64,000 nt of DNA. It comes from Maea johnstoni. Its lineage: Eukaryota; Annelida; Polychaeta; Spionida; Magelonidae. This document shows positions 1 through 11,884 of this stretch, in pieces (position 1 is the first letter of the stretch; the number at the start of each line of letters is the position of its first letter). The position numbers and the translations under genes were made by a program. The stretch covers positions 887,212 through 951,211 of the forward strand of contig OZ012701.1 of assembly GCA_963942565.1 (NCBI GenBank), given 5' to 3'. The notes beneath the pieces were generated by a model. The model was not told where the DNA came from. It searched no databases and was given only the letters and a program-made list of their open reading frames with translations.

Positions 1-672
1 GGAGCTGAATGATACCTTTTAGTAATGTCCCAGCATCCACATTGTGGTGAAACTTTTCAAAATAATTTGCTTGAAATCGGTATTTCATCACAAAAAAATG
101 TGGGTTTTTTGAGGCTTTGGGTGACCAAATGACAACCAGACGCCCTTCTGGCTGTTTTGAAAAAAATATGTTAATGAAGACAAAATAATGGCAAAGAGCA
201 ACAATACATTGTGGTCATTACTCTGTGTTTATTGGCTGTTCTGGGTACTTTGGTTACCGTGGCGATGGGCCAACACAATTTACCAACATGGAAGTCTGGC
301 TGACGAAACCTTTCACACACGTCAGAACAGCCTCTCAGGCTCTCACCATAACTAGGCCAAGAAAAAGATAAAAGTACATCACTCGAATAAACTCCAGGCC
401 AACATACACACTACCCGCATACATAACCCATTTATAGGCATTTAGCATCCGAAACCTGAGGGTTTTTTTACGGCTAGGTACTACTGGCATAAATGGGTTA
501 AACATTGGACATGGATGTTTACATGTAACCATGGAAACAAGCCATGATCATCTCTGGCACCACAGATACTCATAGGATCTCACAAATAGTTAAATAACCT
601 GAGAATTGACTAAAAGAAAAAAATTCAATCAAAAAGATGTTGCATGGTTTCTTATCAATATTTCACCTTTAA
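1..672. other. Intergenic, no gene seen
   Basis: Positions 40-165 resemble the end of a family E repeat (TGGGTTTTTTGAGGC, CCAGACGCCCTTCTGGCTG). The rest shows no coding signal; short open frames lack recognisable domains. Confidence 0.5.
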
Positions 673-766
673 CCATTCCTATGTTGAGGCTACTTTCGTC
701 CAAAGCTCTCGTAAGGACGCACAGATTTTTCAAAACCATCTAAACCCTGTCATGTTGGTGTTCCAG
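673..766 (+). mobile_element. MITE family A, left-end fragment
   Basis: A TTAA at 669-672, then the family head CCATTCCTATGTTGAGGCTACTTTCG, continuing to CCTGTCATGTTGGTGTTC where similarity stops. Confidence 0.75.
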
Positions 767-959
767 ATCTTTTGAATAACAATATAATTGACAGCAACCT
801 TGAAAAGTCATAAAGGTTAAAGGCGGATATAAAATGGACGAGAAAGATATATACAGAAATAACACTAAACCTAAAGTTAAAAAATATAAGAATTTTCTTA
901 TTGTCTCTATGTCAAGGTGAAACAAGGTTTACAACTGAAGGGTGCAACATAGGTTGCAA

Positions 960-1400
960 AACATTATTTTCTTAGCGGGGCAAGCTGCAGGCCCTAAAGT
1001 TGATTTGCCCCGCTGGCACTTCCACTTGCCCTGCCACTCTGTTTTTAAACAAAGGTGACATAGGACTTAGCCTAAAACATTACTTGCCGAGCGGGGCAAG
1101 TCAGGGTCGTGTTCAGCTTGGCCCATTGCCCTTTTTTGCCGAATTCACTTGCAACTTGCAACGGGGCCAGTGGTTATGTTGCACGCTGACCTGCTATGAA
1201 ATTGGCCGGGCAACCTGAAAGCCTGGCGGGACTACCTGATCTTGGGTCCAACACTCGCCCTGCCTGTCAGTAAGATCATGTTATAAATTCAATGAATATG
1301 TACCTCTCAATTTCAATTCTAATGATAGATAGTCAAGCGGGGCAAGTTGAGGGCTGATTCAGCTTGCCCGAAAAGCCATTTTTCCATGATTAGACCACTC
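960..1400. repeat. GC-rich repeat with GCGGGGCAAG motifs
   Basis: The word GCGGGGCAAG occurs at about 975, 1091 and 1337 with inverted forms (CTTGCCCxGC) between. It includes GGCGGGACTACCTGATCTTGGG, related to the family at 5602-6272. It is probably a degraded inverted-repeat transposon cluster; the borders are unclear. Confidence 0.55.
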
Positions 1401-1709
1401 CGCTATCAGGGGCATGGAGACCCCTGTCAATTTACGCCCATTCGTTTTTCATTCCTCAAACTTGACTATCGCTTTCAGATTTCAGGCTTGATTTCGTTGG
1501 ATGAATGATCATCTGCTGTTCAGAGAGATACTAGCTGCTCGCGCTCACTTTGATAAGGGTAGGTGACCTGTGCCGTGACCTTTAAGACTAACATCGTACG
1601 CATACTAATTAGAAATTAACCCTTTAGCTTACATGTCCAAGAGTCCCTCTGGATATCATCTGGATTACACTTTTGACGATAATTAATAAAGTATTTCCAA
1701 GATATTTAA

Positions 1710-1926
1710 CCCTTCCAATGCTGAGGCTATATTCGTCCAAAGCACTAGGACGGAAAGATTGAAAAGATTGAAAACCATATAAAACCCTGTTATGTTGGTA
1801 TTCATTAGATAGCTCTTGTTTCAAGAGTTCTCTCAGATGAGTACCCACGTTCCAGCATTTAAGTCATTTTTCACCTTTTTTGCGTATTTTTTTTTTTTGC
1901 AAAATTAGCCACCAGCAGCATAAGGG
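1710..1926 (+). mobile_element. MITE family A, full length
   Basis: Flanked by TTAA at 1706-1709 and 1927-1930. Ends are CCCTTCCAATGCTGAGGC and the inverse of CCCTTATGCTGCTGGTGG, an imperfect inverted repeat. TTAA duplication plus a CCC-start end is typical of piggyBac-type elements, so this family is probably non-autonomous piggyBac-like. Confidence 0.85.
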
Positions 1927-1930
1927 TTAA

Positions 1931-2135
1931 CCCTTTCATGCCTCAGAGTTTCTCTGGATATCAACTGATACTTTTGATGATATAAACTAAAGAATTTAAA
2001 AAGAATTTACACAATATTTGAAGGAGAGTTGTTATTGGTTCTCCTTCAAATCTTTTCCTAAATGGCTTTCACTTTCGCTTGCAATTATTCACCACAGTTT
2101 TCAGGCTACTATTGGCTGCAAAAAGCATTAATTGG
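1931..2135 (+). mobile_element. MITE family B copy sharing TTAA with the A copy before it
   Basis: TTAA on both sides (1927-1930, 2136-2139). Contains the family B palindrome ATATTTGAAGGAGAGTTGTT ... TCTCCTTCAAAT. It is inserted end to end with the A copy, with a single shared TTAA. Confidence 0.75.
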
Positions 2136-2139
2136 TTAA

Positions 2140-2326
2140 CACATTCATTCTTGTCATGCCCAAAATCTGTCTGACAATTTTTTTAAGGAAAAAATATTCA
2201 TTTGAACAAAAAATAACAAAGCCTCTTCAAATATTTTGCGGGTTCAACGCTGAATTCATAGGTTATGTTTAGAAGTTTCCTCGATCCAGAAGATTCTTTT
2301 CCAGCATATCTCCAGGTAAGAAGGGG
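2140..2326 (-). mobile_element. MITE family B-like copy in a TTAA chain
   Basis: Bounded by TTAA at 2136-2139 and 2327-2330. Ends are weakly inverted. Contains CAAATATTTTGCG and TTAGAAGTTTCCTCGATCCAGAAGA, as in other B copies. Confidence 0.6.
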
Positions 2327-2330
2327 TTAA

Positions 2331-2553
2331 CCCATTAATACTTACAGTGGCCAAAAGCAGCCTGACAATTTTGAAGAATTCTTGTAGGCAAAAGCGTAAT
2401 CATGTAAATATTTGATGGAGAAATGTTGATCAGAACATTAGCGACAACTCTACTTCAAATATTTTGTAGAATTATTCTCAATTTATAAGTTAATGTCAAA
2501 AGCATTTTAGGTCCAGACGACAATTTTTTGAGGAACTCTTAAGCAATAATGGG
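2331..2553 (-). mobile_element. MITE family B copy in a TTAA chain
   Basis: TTAA at 2327-2330 and 2554-2557. Begins CCCATTAATACTTACAGTGG, ends GCAATAATGGG. Contains AATATTTGATGGAGAAATGTTG and the partner CTCTACTTCAAATATTTTG. Confidence 0.75.
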
Positions 2554-2557
2554 TTAA

Positions 2558-2868
2558 ACTAACCCGCATACATGTAATCTCATATCTACGCTCATTTTAT
2601 TTGCAGAGAAAACATCAAAATTGTAAAAACGAAAAAGAAGAAAAAGAAGTATGTTAATAAATCTGTTGTTCTTCTGAAGCTTTATTTGACAATGAAACTT
2701 TTGATGATCACTTGGAAATAAAACATAAGACTGTAAAATATTCGAGGGAGTGTGCTAGTTGGTTTCTTAATAACACTTCTCTATCAATTCTTTTCAAAAA
2801 ATATATCTTTATTAGGAAATATTCCCTAAATTATTCAGTCTTTTTGAGACTTTGCAGGCATGAATGTG
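2558..2868. mobile_element. MITE family B-like copy closing the TTAA chain
   Basis: TTAA at 2554-2557 and 2869-2872. The right end GGCATGAATGTG is B-like. The interior carries an AAGAAGAAAAAGAAG run and AAAATATTCGAGGGAGTG. Confidence 0.55.
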
Positions 2869-3137
2869 TTAACCCATGAAATGACACACACTGTAACATT
2901 TTTGTAGGAGCTATTTTTTTGCAGAGCATGCAATGTTTTTGCATAAAGCTTTAAGTGAGTGGTGTGAAATAACTTGAAGGGCTCGTAAAAATGCTGCTTT
3001 GCGTGCCCTTAATTATCGCAAGCTTGCCAACTTAATTTTGTGTAGTTAACCTATACATTTTACTGAAGATTTCAACTTTTTTAGTGTATTATAGCGAATT
3101 GTAGCCTTTCCATTTGAATTCATAGGGCAAATAAAAG

Positions 3138-3750
3138 CCAAGTGGTATTAGGCATTGCCACTGACAGCTTGCTGTCTCTCACCAACGAGGGCCAGCCCTC
3201 CAGTCTCTAAAAGACTGGATAGCCAAGTGGTCTAAGGCGCTGCCACTGACTGCTCGCTGTCTCTCACCACTGAGGACCTACCCTGATAGCCAAGTGTTCC
3301 AACGCGTTGCAACTGACTGCTCGCTGTCTCTTACCACTGAAGGCCTGCCCTGATAGCCTTGTGGTCTAAGGTGTTGCCACTGACAGCTTGCTGTCTCTCA
3401 CCAACGAGGACCAGCCCTGATAGCCAAGTGGTCTAAGGTGTTGCCACTGACTGCTTGCTGTCATTCACCACTGAGGGCCTGCCCTTATGGCTGAGTTGTC
3501 TAAGGCGTTTCTACTGACTGCTTGCTGTCATACACCACTGAGGGCCTACCCTGATAGCCAAGTGGTCTAAGGAGATGCCACTGACTGCTTCCTGTCTCTC
3601 ACCACTGAAGGCCTGCCCTGATGGCCGAGTGGTCTAAGGACTGCTTACTGTCATTCACCATTAAGGGCCTACCCTGATAGCCGAGTGGTCTAAGGCGCTG
3701 CCACTGTCTGCTAGCTGTCTCTCTTATACCTACCGAGGTTCGAATATAGG
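3138..3750 (+). repeat. Tandem array of tRNA-Leu-like SINE heads
   Basis: About nine units of ~66 bp, each with GATAGCCAAGTGGTCTAAGG (a tRNA-Leu D-arm and A-box match) followed by a CTGCTxGCTGTCTCTCACC segment. Only the last unit continues to a B box (GGTTCGAAT, 3737-3745) and SINE-like downstream sequence. Looks like head-end amplification of a tRNA-derived SINE; none folds as a complete tRNA. Confidence 0.8.
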
Positions 3751-4980
3751 ACAGGGCATGTGAGAATAAAGCCTTAATGACTGTTCACCAGGGCAGTATG
3801 TGTATTTAATGTGCACCTGAAGGCATCCTGGTCAGGCCGAAGGTCTGGAGGGCATTATGAGGTGACATTTAATGCCCTTCGTCACAGGGCATTATGGGGA
3901 TGTAATGACCAGTCACATGGTACAAATCCTGATTGCTGATTGGACAATCCAAAGCAAGCAATAATGAAAGGTGTTATTGACTTGGGGTTAAGCGGTTGTT
4001 TTCCCCGAGTACCCTGGTTTCCTCTATCACTTACAAAGTAGGGTATATGAAAATATCGCAAACTTAGGGGCATGTGAAAATGACACTATGAATGCAGCGT
4101 ACATGAAAGTATTGCAAACTTAGGGCATGTGAAGATATCTACATACTTAGTGTATGTGAAAATATTGCAAACTCATGTTACTGAAAAAACATTAAATGAT
4201 ACATGTATGTACCAATCTGCCAGCTTTTTGTGTGAACAGTCCTGCTTGATTTAATGATAAAAGGTGGCCTTGTGAAGTTTTTCTAACTCCTGCTAACATT
4301 CTGTTCCTTTAAAAATTGGTGTCTGGAGCAATGATACTTACACTTGTACTTAATAGATACTTGGAATTGGTAATAAAGAAAGATTTTTCAAAATATCTGA
4401 CAGAGAGTTGTTGGTGATTTTCAGATCAACAATTCTCCCTTGAATATTTCGAAATCATGCTTTTGCCTGAGATATTTCTCCAAAATTATCTGGTTGCTTC
4501 GGTTGCTGTGTGCTTTAACGGAATGATATGGTTTGTTTATTCCTTAGTGAACTCATTCAATTTGAAGAGATTCACCTGGATTTGATGATTCTTTTGAAAA
4601 AGAAAAGAATAAAGCAATCTAAGAATTCATAGAATATTTTATGGAGAATTGTTAATTGAATTTTGGCTTACAAGTTATTTTCTTCAAATTTATTCTAAAA
4701 TATGCCAAATTGCTACAATAATACAAGACTTCATGCTGCCAAGTCCTGCTTGAATGCAGTCTGACAGGTAAAGTTGGAATAACAAATAAGTATCAAACTT
4801 GTTCATTATTGGTATATTGATTGACCCTGGTTAAGGGTATGCTTAAAATCTGCTCTTAAAGTGAAGGATAAGGATACCAAGGGTGGTTTTCCGAAATTGA
4901 TATTGATACTTTAATAGTTTTTGTTATTTTCAGCCTTATGGTTAGAGAAGCACTCATCGTAGCGTACTACACTGAGAACC
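3751..4980. other. Intergenic with SINE-body-like sequence
   Basis: 3751-4100 resembles the downstream body of the tRNA-Leu SINE (compare GGGTTAGGCGGTGG at 14759 with GGGTTAAGCGGTTG at 3984). A weak direct repeat with CATGTGAAxATATTGCAAACTTAG lies at 4045-4160. No coding signal. Confidence 0.5.
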
Positions 4981-5005
4981 CTGCAGGTAGGGTGCTTCTG
5001 CCGTC

Positions 5006-5235
5006 TAGTTCTGCTGTTGCTCAATAGAGGGCCAGGCTATTTTTCAAAGACTGGTGGCGACCCCTATGTTATTATGATATGCATTCTCAAGGGTCCAGTA
5101 TAAGCTAGTAAATAAATGCTTGATTGAGATTGCCATATTGCTAGGCTATAGTTCTGCTGCTGCTCAATAGAGGGCCAGGCTATTTTTTGAAGACTGGTGG
5201 CGACCCCTACGTCATCATGATATGCTATATTTCAT
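5006..5235 (+). repeat. Direct duplication of an ~85-bp segment
   Basis: TAGTTCTGCTGTTGCTCAATAGAGGGCCAGGC ... CTGGTGGCGACCCCTA at 5006-5092 recurs at 5149-5235 with few differences; about 58 bp of unrelated sequence separates them. Confidence 0.85.
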
Positions 5236-5242
5236 GATCAGG

Positions 5243-5445
5243 GTTCGACGTTCCCAGGGCCCCAAGGGCATAGGCCCGTATATTTTGCTGTGGGCCCCTA
5301 GATTTTTCAGACTAGGGGCCCAAAATAGTATGTATACCAGAGATCCATTCTCTCAGGCCACTATTTTTCATCAAAAGACCTTTCTGGGCCCCTAACCTGA
5401 AATCTAAGTGTCAGACCCTGAAGATTGTTGCTTTTCTTGTTAGGC
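5243..5445. mobile_element. Small inverted-end repeat (GGGCCCCTA type)
   Basis: Starts CAGGGTTCGACGTTCCC and ends TCTAAGTGTCAGACCCTGA, inverted ends of about 17 bp with mismatches. The middle repeats GGGCCCCTA. Likely a MITE related by its ends to the GGGCTCGAC family nearby. Confidence 0.55.
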
Positions 5446-5601
5446 CATCATAAAAAGTAGCGCCAACTGTATTGGACTGTAATGTTCTCTCAGATCCTTT
5501 AATTGGAGACTGGCACTTGTTTTCTTCAGAAATATGGCATCACCCTATATCTCTTGCACAACTGTTATATATACCCTGATTTTTGCCTCTCAAACACTCT
5601 C

Positions 5602-6272
5602 AGGGCTCGACGGTCCCCAAAATGACCAGGTAGACTGGCAGGGCTACCTGAACCTAAAATCAGGTAGTCCCGCCATCATTTTAGGTAGCCCGCCACTGTT
5701 CTCGCTAGTGTTGGGAATCAAAATTTTCGGGCTCGATTAATCGCCATTTTTGACGAGCGATTAATCGATTATAATCGAGCTTTTTCGCCAGATTGCGACG
5801 TTGAATAGCATACCAAAAGAGAAAACGAATTCCCACAACAAAACACCAAAAAACAAGAGAATTCGCCGGTCAAGTACAGGCGCCATTTTAAGGGGTTGAT
5901 CAATGAATAACTGGACGGAAAGCAGACAAAATTTACAGCTGATGCATAAGTATTTCACATCGTTCACATCGTTCGCTGTACTTTCACTTTGCCGTTCTAG
6001 CGTTCGAAGTGAAATGCCGATCTTCACCCAGACATTCGCCAGCCGATGGATCACCACTTGAAGATTGAAATCATGATTAGCGATTTCAATCTTCAATCTT
6101 CAAGTGGTGATCCATCCGTCTCGCTACCATTTTGTAGTGTTTTAGTGGAGAACTTCCCCAGGATTCAGGTAGTCCAACGGGACTACCTGAATCCAACTTG
6201 AGGTAGCCCGACAGGGCCATTTTCGGAATTTAGATCCCCCGGGAGATGGGACTATGCTATTTGTCGAGCCCT
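5602..6272. mobile_element. MITE with GGGCTCGAC ends and a nested insertion
   Basis: Outer ends CAGGGCTCGACGGTCCCC and TATTTGTCGAGCCCTGA are inverted. The flanks inside them carry CAGGTAGTCCCGCC and its inverse. Between about 5707 and 6150 the sequence changes to one with GATTAATCGATTATAATCG and a 20-base hairpin at 6060-6115 (AGATTGAAATCATGATTAGC with inverse), best read as a second element inserted in the first. Confidence 0.65.
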
Positions 6273-6539
6273 GACTCTGAAAAGGAAATTCTGGTTGTAA
6301 ATAGGTTAAGGTCAAGATCACCATCAGAGGTCAGTGAGTTGTATGAGATATGGCAAGTTAGAGTGTTAATAAACTCATAAATCTTAATACTTTTAGATTT
6401 AAAGTGCACTCGACAATTTGAAGGATTCAAGGTCTATTTGAAGAATTCCGAACTTATTTAACCTGCATTTGCTTTTAGTATATAGATAGATAATCTTTAT
6501 TTCAAGTCGGTAATAATTTTACATGGTAAACACGAGCTG

Positions 6540-6566
6540 CCAGGGCTCAGGGCTCAGGGCTCAGGA
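6540..6566 (+). repeat. Short (CAGGGCT)n repeat
   Basis: Three and a half direct copies of a 7-bp word around CAGGGCTCAGGGCTCAGG. Confidence 0.8.
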
Positions 6567-6690
6567 CTCCTAGTATGATAGGAAGTTTCGCTCAAACTTG
6601 GCTTTGCTAAGTTCGCATTGCAAACTCTAGGGTAACATCATCATTATCATTAACTTAATCACCATCATTGTCATCATAATCACCATTAGG

Positions 6691-7002
6691 GTCTTAGCCA
6701 GGTTTTCAAAAATACCTGCCCAAAACAACAGTTCCAAGGTTTCTGCCCGTCCAGAAGTAGCTATTAATCTACTTTGAAAACTTACTTACATTTAATAGCT
6801 TATTGTGTCAAAAAAAGCAATTCTTCACTTATGTGCTAGGACATGATCTCTCAGGTAAATATTTTTGTTATTAACCCGACAAAGAAAATTCAAAATTGAA
6901 AAAAAAAATCTTTATAGAAGATGTTTGCCTGTCCAGAAAGGACATTTTCAGAGTTTTTTTATTGCCTGTCAAAAAGACAGCCAGGACAGGTCCTAGCTAA
7001 GG
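6691..7002. mobile_element. MITE family E copy
   Basis: Ends GTCTTAGCCAGG and CCTAGCTAAGGCC are inverted. The interior shows TTTGCCTGTCCAGAAAGG and ACAGCCAGGACAGG. It abuts the family C element that follows. Confidence 0.65.
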
Positions 7003-7234
7003 CCTAAATAAAAAAGGTGTATATTGTTTCCTGTAACCCTACCCTAACAAGTTTTTATTCAATAAAGTCCCTACCCTAAAGTTTTTATCGCCCTCCCAAC
7101 ACCCAATCAATGTAAAACATGCATAAAACACACATTTTTGACCAAAAAAATTATGCAATTTTTTTTTTTATAGACCTACCTACCCAATTTTTTTCAGACC
7201 GTTACAGGAAACAAACAATTTATTTTTTTAGGCC
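7001..7234. mobile_element. MITE family C copy
   Basis: Ends GGCCTAAATAAAAAAGG...TTGTTTCCTGTAAC and GTTACAGGAAACAAACAAT...TTTAGGCC form inverted repeats of about 30 bp. The interior CCCTACCCTAACAAGTTTTT and CATGCATAAAACACAC are shared with copies at 14841, 40274 and 56791. Confidence 0.82.
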
Positions 7235-8174
<940 letters not shown>

Positions 8175-8178
8175 TTAA

Positions 8179-8397
8179 CCCATTCACACTCAGAGTTCCT
8201 CTAGAAAGTTTCGTCTGCTACTCTCACACTTAAAATAACTTGCGGATAAAGTGAAAATTCACAAAATATTTGAAGTAGAGTTGATATTTGACTTCTGGTT
8301 AACATTTCTTCTACAAATATTTTCCAAAAATTGTTTTTGTTTAAAAAATATTTCCAAAATTATCAGGCCTGTTTTGGCCGCCCTGAGTGTGAATGGG
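8179..8397 (+). mobile_element. MITE family B, full length
   Basis: The best-preserved B copy: TTAA at 8175-8178 and 8398-8401, ends CCCATTCACACTCAGAG and CTGAGTGTGAATGGG inverted. Central palindrome AAATATTTGAAGTAGAGTTG against TTCTTCTACAAATATTT. Another piggyBac-like TTAA family. Confidence 0.85.
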
Positions 8398-8401
8398 TTA
8401 A

Positions 8402-10138
8402 ATGCCTACTCCAGGCCCAGTCCATGGGGTGCTCGAAGTATGGATTTGTGAGTTGGGCAGTTGACACATATACCTTGTAGCACTACACTTTTATCCCAAT
8501 GTTGCATTTGCCCTTTAAATCAAACTGCCGCACTATAAACACAGTGTACAGTATCTTGTAGTTAAAAGAGTATTTGGGTAGATATTTCATTGAAAGCTGT
8601 GCCAAGAGCCGACTATGTAAAAACTATTACTGATGTGAAATAAAGATTATCTATCTAATATCTATCTATCCCTAAAAATAAGTATTCTTTTTCAAAAATG
8701 TCAAAATCTATTGAATGATTTAAGTTGTTGTCAGACAAATTATTATGTATCCAGTATCTTTTGAAAAAACAACAACTGAAATTGATGATTTGTGTTCAAA
8801 GTTGTATCTATCCATAATATTTATATCTATCCACCCCTTATGCAAATGAGTTCAAATGAAAAGGTCACTGAGGTGAAGGTGAAGGTCATTGTGTAGCTAT
8901 ATAGAGTATGTATCATTGTGTTCTATTTGTGGTATCACAGGTGGGTAATACACTACGTCAAAATGGAAAGGAATGTTAATTTGTTAACTCTAGAAATGCT
9001 TAGCACACAGCTAGGCGGTTTGGACCAATCAGAAGCCAGCATTGCCGTGCTCTATTTTTCATAAAATACTGCAAGAGTACTCTATGAGAATCCACAGAGA
9101 CCCATTGTATTACTATGAGAATGCACAGTAATAAAATAGGACAAAAACAAACAGTTGGTCAGGCTAGACCAATCAGAAGCCAGCATTGTAGCAGACACTG
9201 AGTGTGCTTAATGTGTTAGAGTACTTCACTCAGTCATGTTTTATGTTCATCAAACCAACTCGCTGCCGCTTGTGGTTTAATTTCCATAAAACACTCGTTC
9301 CGTCCTCTAACCTATACTGCGATCTGGCAGGGCTTGAAATTAACCAAAATTACAACATGCCAAGCTGGGTAGCTGCTCAAAATTTTGCTAGCCTTGAGAT
9401 TATTTTGATAGTCCTTCATATTCTGTAGAGAAAAAACTCCAAAGAAAACATGATAGTTAATGAGATGTTATCCTCATCAAGTAGCAAGAGTTTAGAAACT
9501 ATGTGCCCAAAATTGGCAATTGTGGAATGTTTGGATGCCATGTTTTTTTTTTGAGGGAAACCACAACATATTCAGAGGAAAAACATAGACTTGTTTATTA
9601 CTTTTTGCAAAAAGGCATGATATGTACTTAGGGTGTTATAGACTTTACTATTATTACTCAGATAGTGTCGAACCACCGCTATCAGAGATAAATCTTGAAC
9701 AGAGTTGTCTGTCTGGCTGGACCTGAACTGGGAGATAAATTTGGCCCCCAAATATAGCCATATAAATACTCTGATAGCAAACTGTCACTGACAGAGATAT
9801 AGCCTAGCTACTAGGCGTTACCATGTTTTTACTTTATCATAAATATAAATGTATGCTTGCATGCACCTATACTACAAACTAAGGGACTTTTGGGCTACTG
9901 TAAGCCATTTAGTTCAGAGAGTTGCCATAGGAGGGGGTTGTACTGGTAGTATTTCCAACTACTCACCTAGCATACCGCAGTGCCATGTATCCACAAGGGA
10001 TGACATCCAAATATGGCCTGTGAGGTAGGCTTTACAGGGATACAAAACTTAGTTGTCTGTCTCGATACATCTCGGCACAGTAGAAGATGAACTCTGTCAC
10101 CGATTATAGCCCTGTACTTATACAGTGAAGCGTGAGCA
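8402..10138. other. Intergenic, minor repeats only
   Basis: Contains a direct repeat of GACCAATCAGAAGCCAGCATTG at 9022 and 9168, a family D-like head at 9330 (CAGGGCTTGAAATTAACC), and a family E-like stretch at 9480-9620. A 74-codon open stretch at 9204-9428 overlaps these repeats and is not convincing as a gene. Confidence 0.5.
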
Positions 10139-10142
10139 TTAA

Positions 10143-10322
10143 CCCTTCCAATGCTGAGGCTATTAAAATAAAAAACGTCTTAACACTGTCATGTTGGTTT
10201 TCATTGGATAGCTTGCACTGAGCACTCTCAGATGAGTACCCATGTGCTAGGGTTTCAGTCATTTTTCAGGTTTTTGCATCATTTTGTATTATTAGTTAAA
10301 TTAGCCACCAGCAGCGTGAGGG
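10143..10322 (+). mobile_element. MITE family A, full length
   Basis: TTAA at 10139-10142 and 10323-10326. Slightly short because the segment after GAGGCTA is deleted. Confidence 0.82.
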
Positions 10323-10349
10323 TTAAGGAGCTATTCTTGATCAACAATA

Positions 10350-10561
10350 GACCCATTCATGTATGTAGTGGCTATTTTGGTTATATCTCATTTGTGGAGC
10401 TCTTTTTATGAAATATTTGAAGGAGAAATGTTGATGAGAACTCAACCCATATCTCCTCTCCAAATATTTCGTGAGTTTATACGTAATTCCTAAGTTATTT
10501 TAGAAAGTGTCATAGATCCAGACGACACGTGACAATGAGATCGCATGAAGCATAATAGGGT
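10350..10561 (-). mobile_element. MITE family B copy
   Basis: Starts CCCATTCATGTATGTAGTGG and ends CATAATAGGGTTA; contains the AATATTTGAAGGAGAAATG / TCTCCAAATATTT palindrome. Its right part is included in the duplicated segment 10513-10886 / 11176-11560. Confidence 0.7.
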
Positions 10562-10658
10562 TATTTAAAGCAGGTAGTTGTCAGTCTTTGTCCTGAAGCA
10601 ATTAGCCGCTAAGCCAGGTTTATTTATATTTCTAGTGGTCCGGCTGCAGTAGCATCAA

Positions 10659-10868
10659 CCCTTATGCTGCTGGTGGCTAATTTTGCCATTACAAAGTGAT
10701 GCAAAAAAAATATGAAAATGACTGAACCCTGGGACATCGGTACTCATCTGAGAGTATACTCAGTGAGAGCTTTCCTATGAATACCAACATGACAGGGCTT
10801 AAATAGTTTTCAGTAATCTTTGCGTTTATACGCTTTAGACGAAAGTATAAGCATCAGCAGTGGAAGGT
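10659..10868 (-). mobile_element. MITE family A in duplicated segment, copy 1
   Basis: Starts CCCTTATGCTGCTGGTGG after ATCAA and ends GGAAGGTTTAA, so both TTAA sites have decayed. Confidence 0.8.
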
Positions 10869-10896
10869 TTAATACTGGGGTTGTCCGGCGAGCAAG

Positions 10897-11179
10897 GTCT
10901 TATGACCAGGATTTAGAAACTGGGAGCCCAAAATTAGCATTATTGTAAAATTTTGGGCGTCCAAATTTTTAAGGGGGCACCACAATATACTTAGATTTCA
11001 ACCATAAACATGTATAAATTTATCAAAATAATGCATGATATCCTTATAAATACACTGTCATTGGAATTATATGGAGATGAAAGTATTCTATTTATATGCT
11101 TGAGATTGACATTTGAAGAAATTCCTCACAAAAAAAATTGGGAGTCCAAAAAGACACCCAGACGCCCTGCTGGCTAAGA
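10897..11179. mobile_element. MITE family E copy
   Basis: Ends GTCTTATGACCAGGAT and GCCCTGCTGGCTAAGA are inverted. Contains AACTGGGAGCCCAAAATTAGC and the CCAGACGCCC motif near the right end. Confidence 0.7.
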
Positions 11180-11332
11180 TCATGATCCAGACGACACTTG
11201 TCAATGAGATCGCATGAAACATAATAGGGTTACAGCAGCTAGGTAGATGTCAGTCTTTGTCCTGAAGCAATTAGCCGCTAAGCCAGGTTTATTTATATAT
11301 TTCTAGTGGTCTGGCCCGTGCAGTAGTTTCAA

Positions 11333-11536
11333 CCCTTATACTGCTGGTGGCCAATTTTGCCAATATGAAATGAGCCAAAAAACCTGAAAAATGATCGAAA
11401 CCCTGGAACATGGGTACTCATCTGAGAGTACTCAGCGAGAGCTTTCCAATGAATACCAACATAACAGGGCTTGAATAGTTTTCAGAAATCTTTGCGTTTG
11501 TGCGCTTTAAACCAAAATTGCCTATGAGTGGAAGGG
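11333..11536 (-). mobile_element. MITE family A in duplicated segment, copy 2
   Basis: The paralogue of 10659-10868 created by the segmental duplication. The right TTAA is intact (11537-11540); the left is TCAA in both copies, so the loss predates the duplication. Confidence 0.82.
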
Positions 11537-11687
11537 TTAATTCTGGGATTGTCCGGCAAGCAAGGCCCGACAGCTGCCTATATTATAAGGTAGTCCAGCG
11601 GGGCAAATTGGACCCAAAATGAGTTTGTCCGACCTGCAGATCCAGGTGGAATGTTGAGTTAAGCTGAGTTAATTAATTCTATTCGAT

Positions 11688-11882
11688 GTTACTGTAACCT
11701 AACCCTAACTGGTTTTTACTCGAAAAATTCCCTACCCTATGGCTATTTTTTTCGGGCCTTCCAACTCCCTATCAACATGAAACATGCATGGAACACACAT
11801 ATTAAAAAAATACATATTCCAAAAAAATATTTTACCTAGCTACTCTATTTTTTCTAGACCGTTACTGGAAACAAACAATTCC
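11688..11882. mobile_element. MITE family C copy, ends trimmed
   Basis: TTACTGTAACCTAACCCTAAC ... ACCGTTACTGGAAACAAACAAT. Lacks the outer AGGCCTAAAA parts. Confidence 0.75.
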
Positions 11883-11884
11883 TT

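Larger units (their letters stand above)
10513..11560 (+). repeat. Tandem segmental duplication (10513-10886 and 11176-11560)
   Basis: Both copies read GATCCAGACGACACxTG, AATGAGATCGCATGAA, GTCAGTCTTTGTCCTGAAGC, AGCCGCTAAGCCAGGTTTA, a reverse family A MITE, and TTGTCCGGCxAGCAAGG in order. Divergence is roughly 10%. A family E MITE fills the interval. Confidence 0.85.

Noticed and set aside
3138-3720. CRISPR array
   Set aside because: The ~66-bp units are contiguous tRNA-like repeats without unique spacers, in eukaryotic DNA.
3676-3750. Functional tRNA-Leu gene
   Set aside because: Anticodon arm and acceptor stem are not formed; it belongs to the SINE head array.
5761-6096. 111-codon minus-strand frame
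   Set aside because: It lies inside a nested inverted-repeat element and shows no domain.
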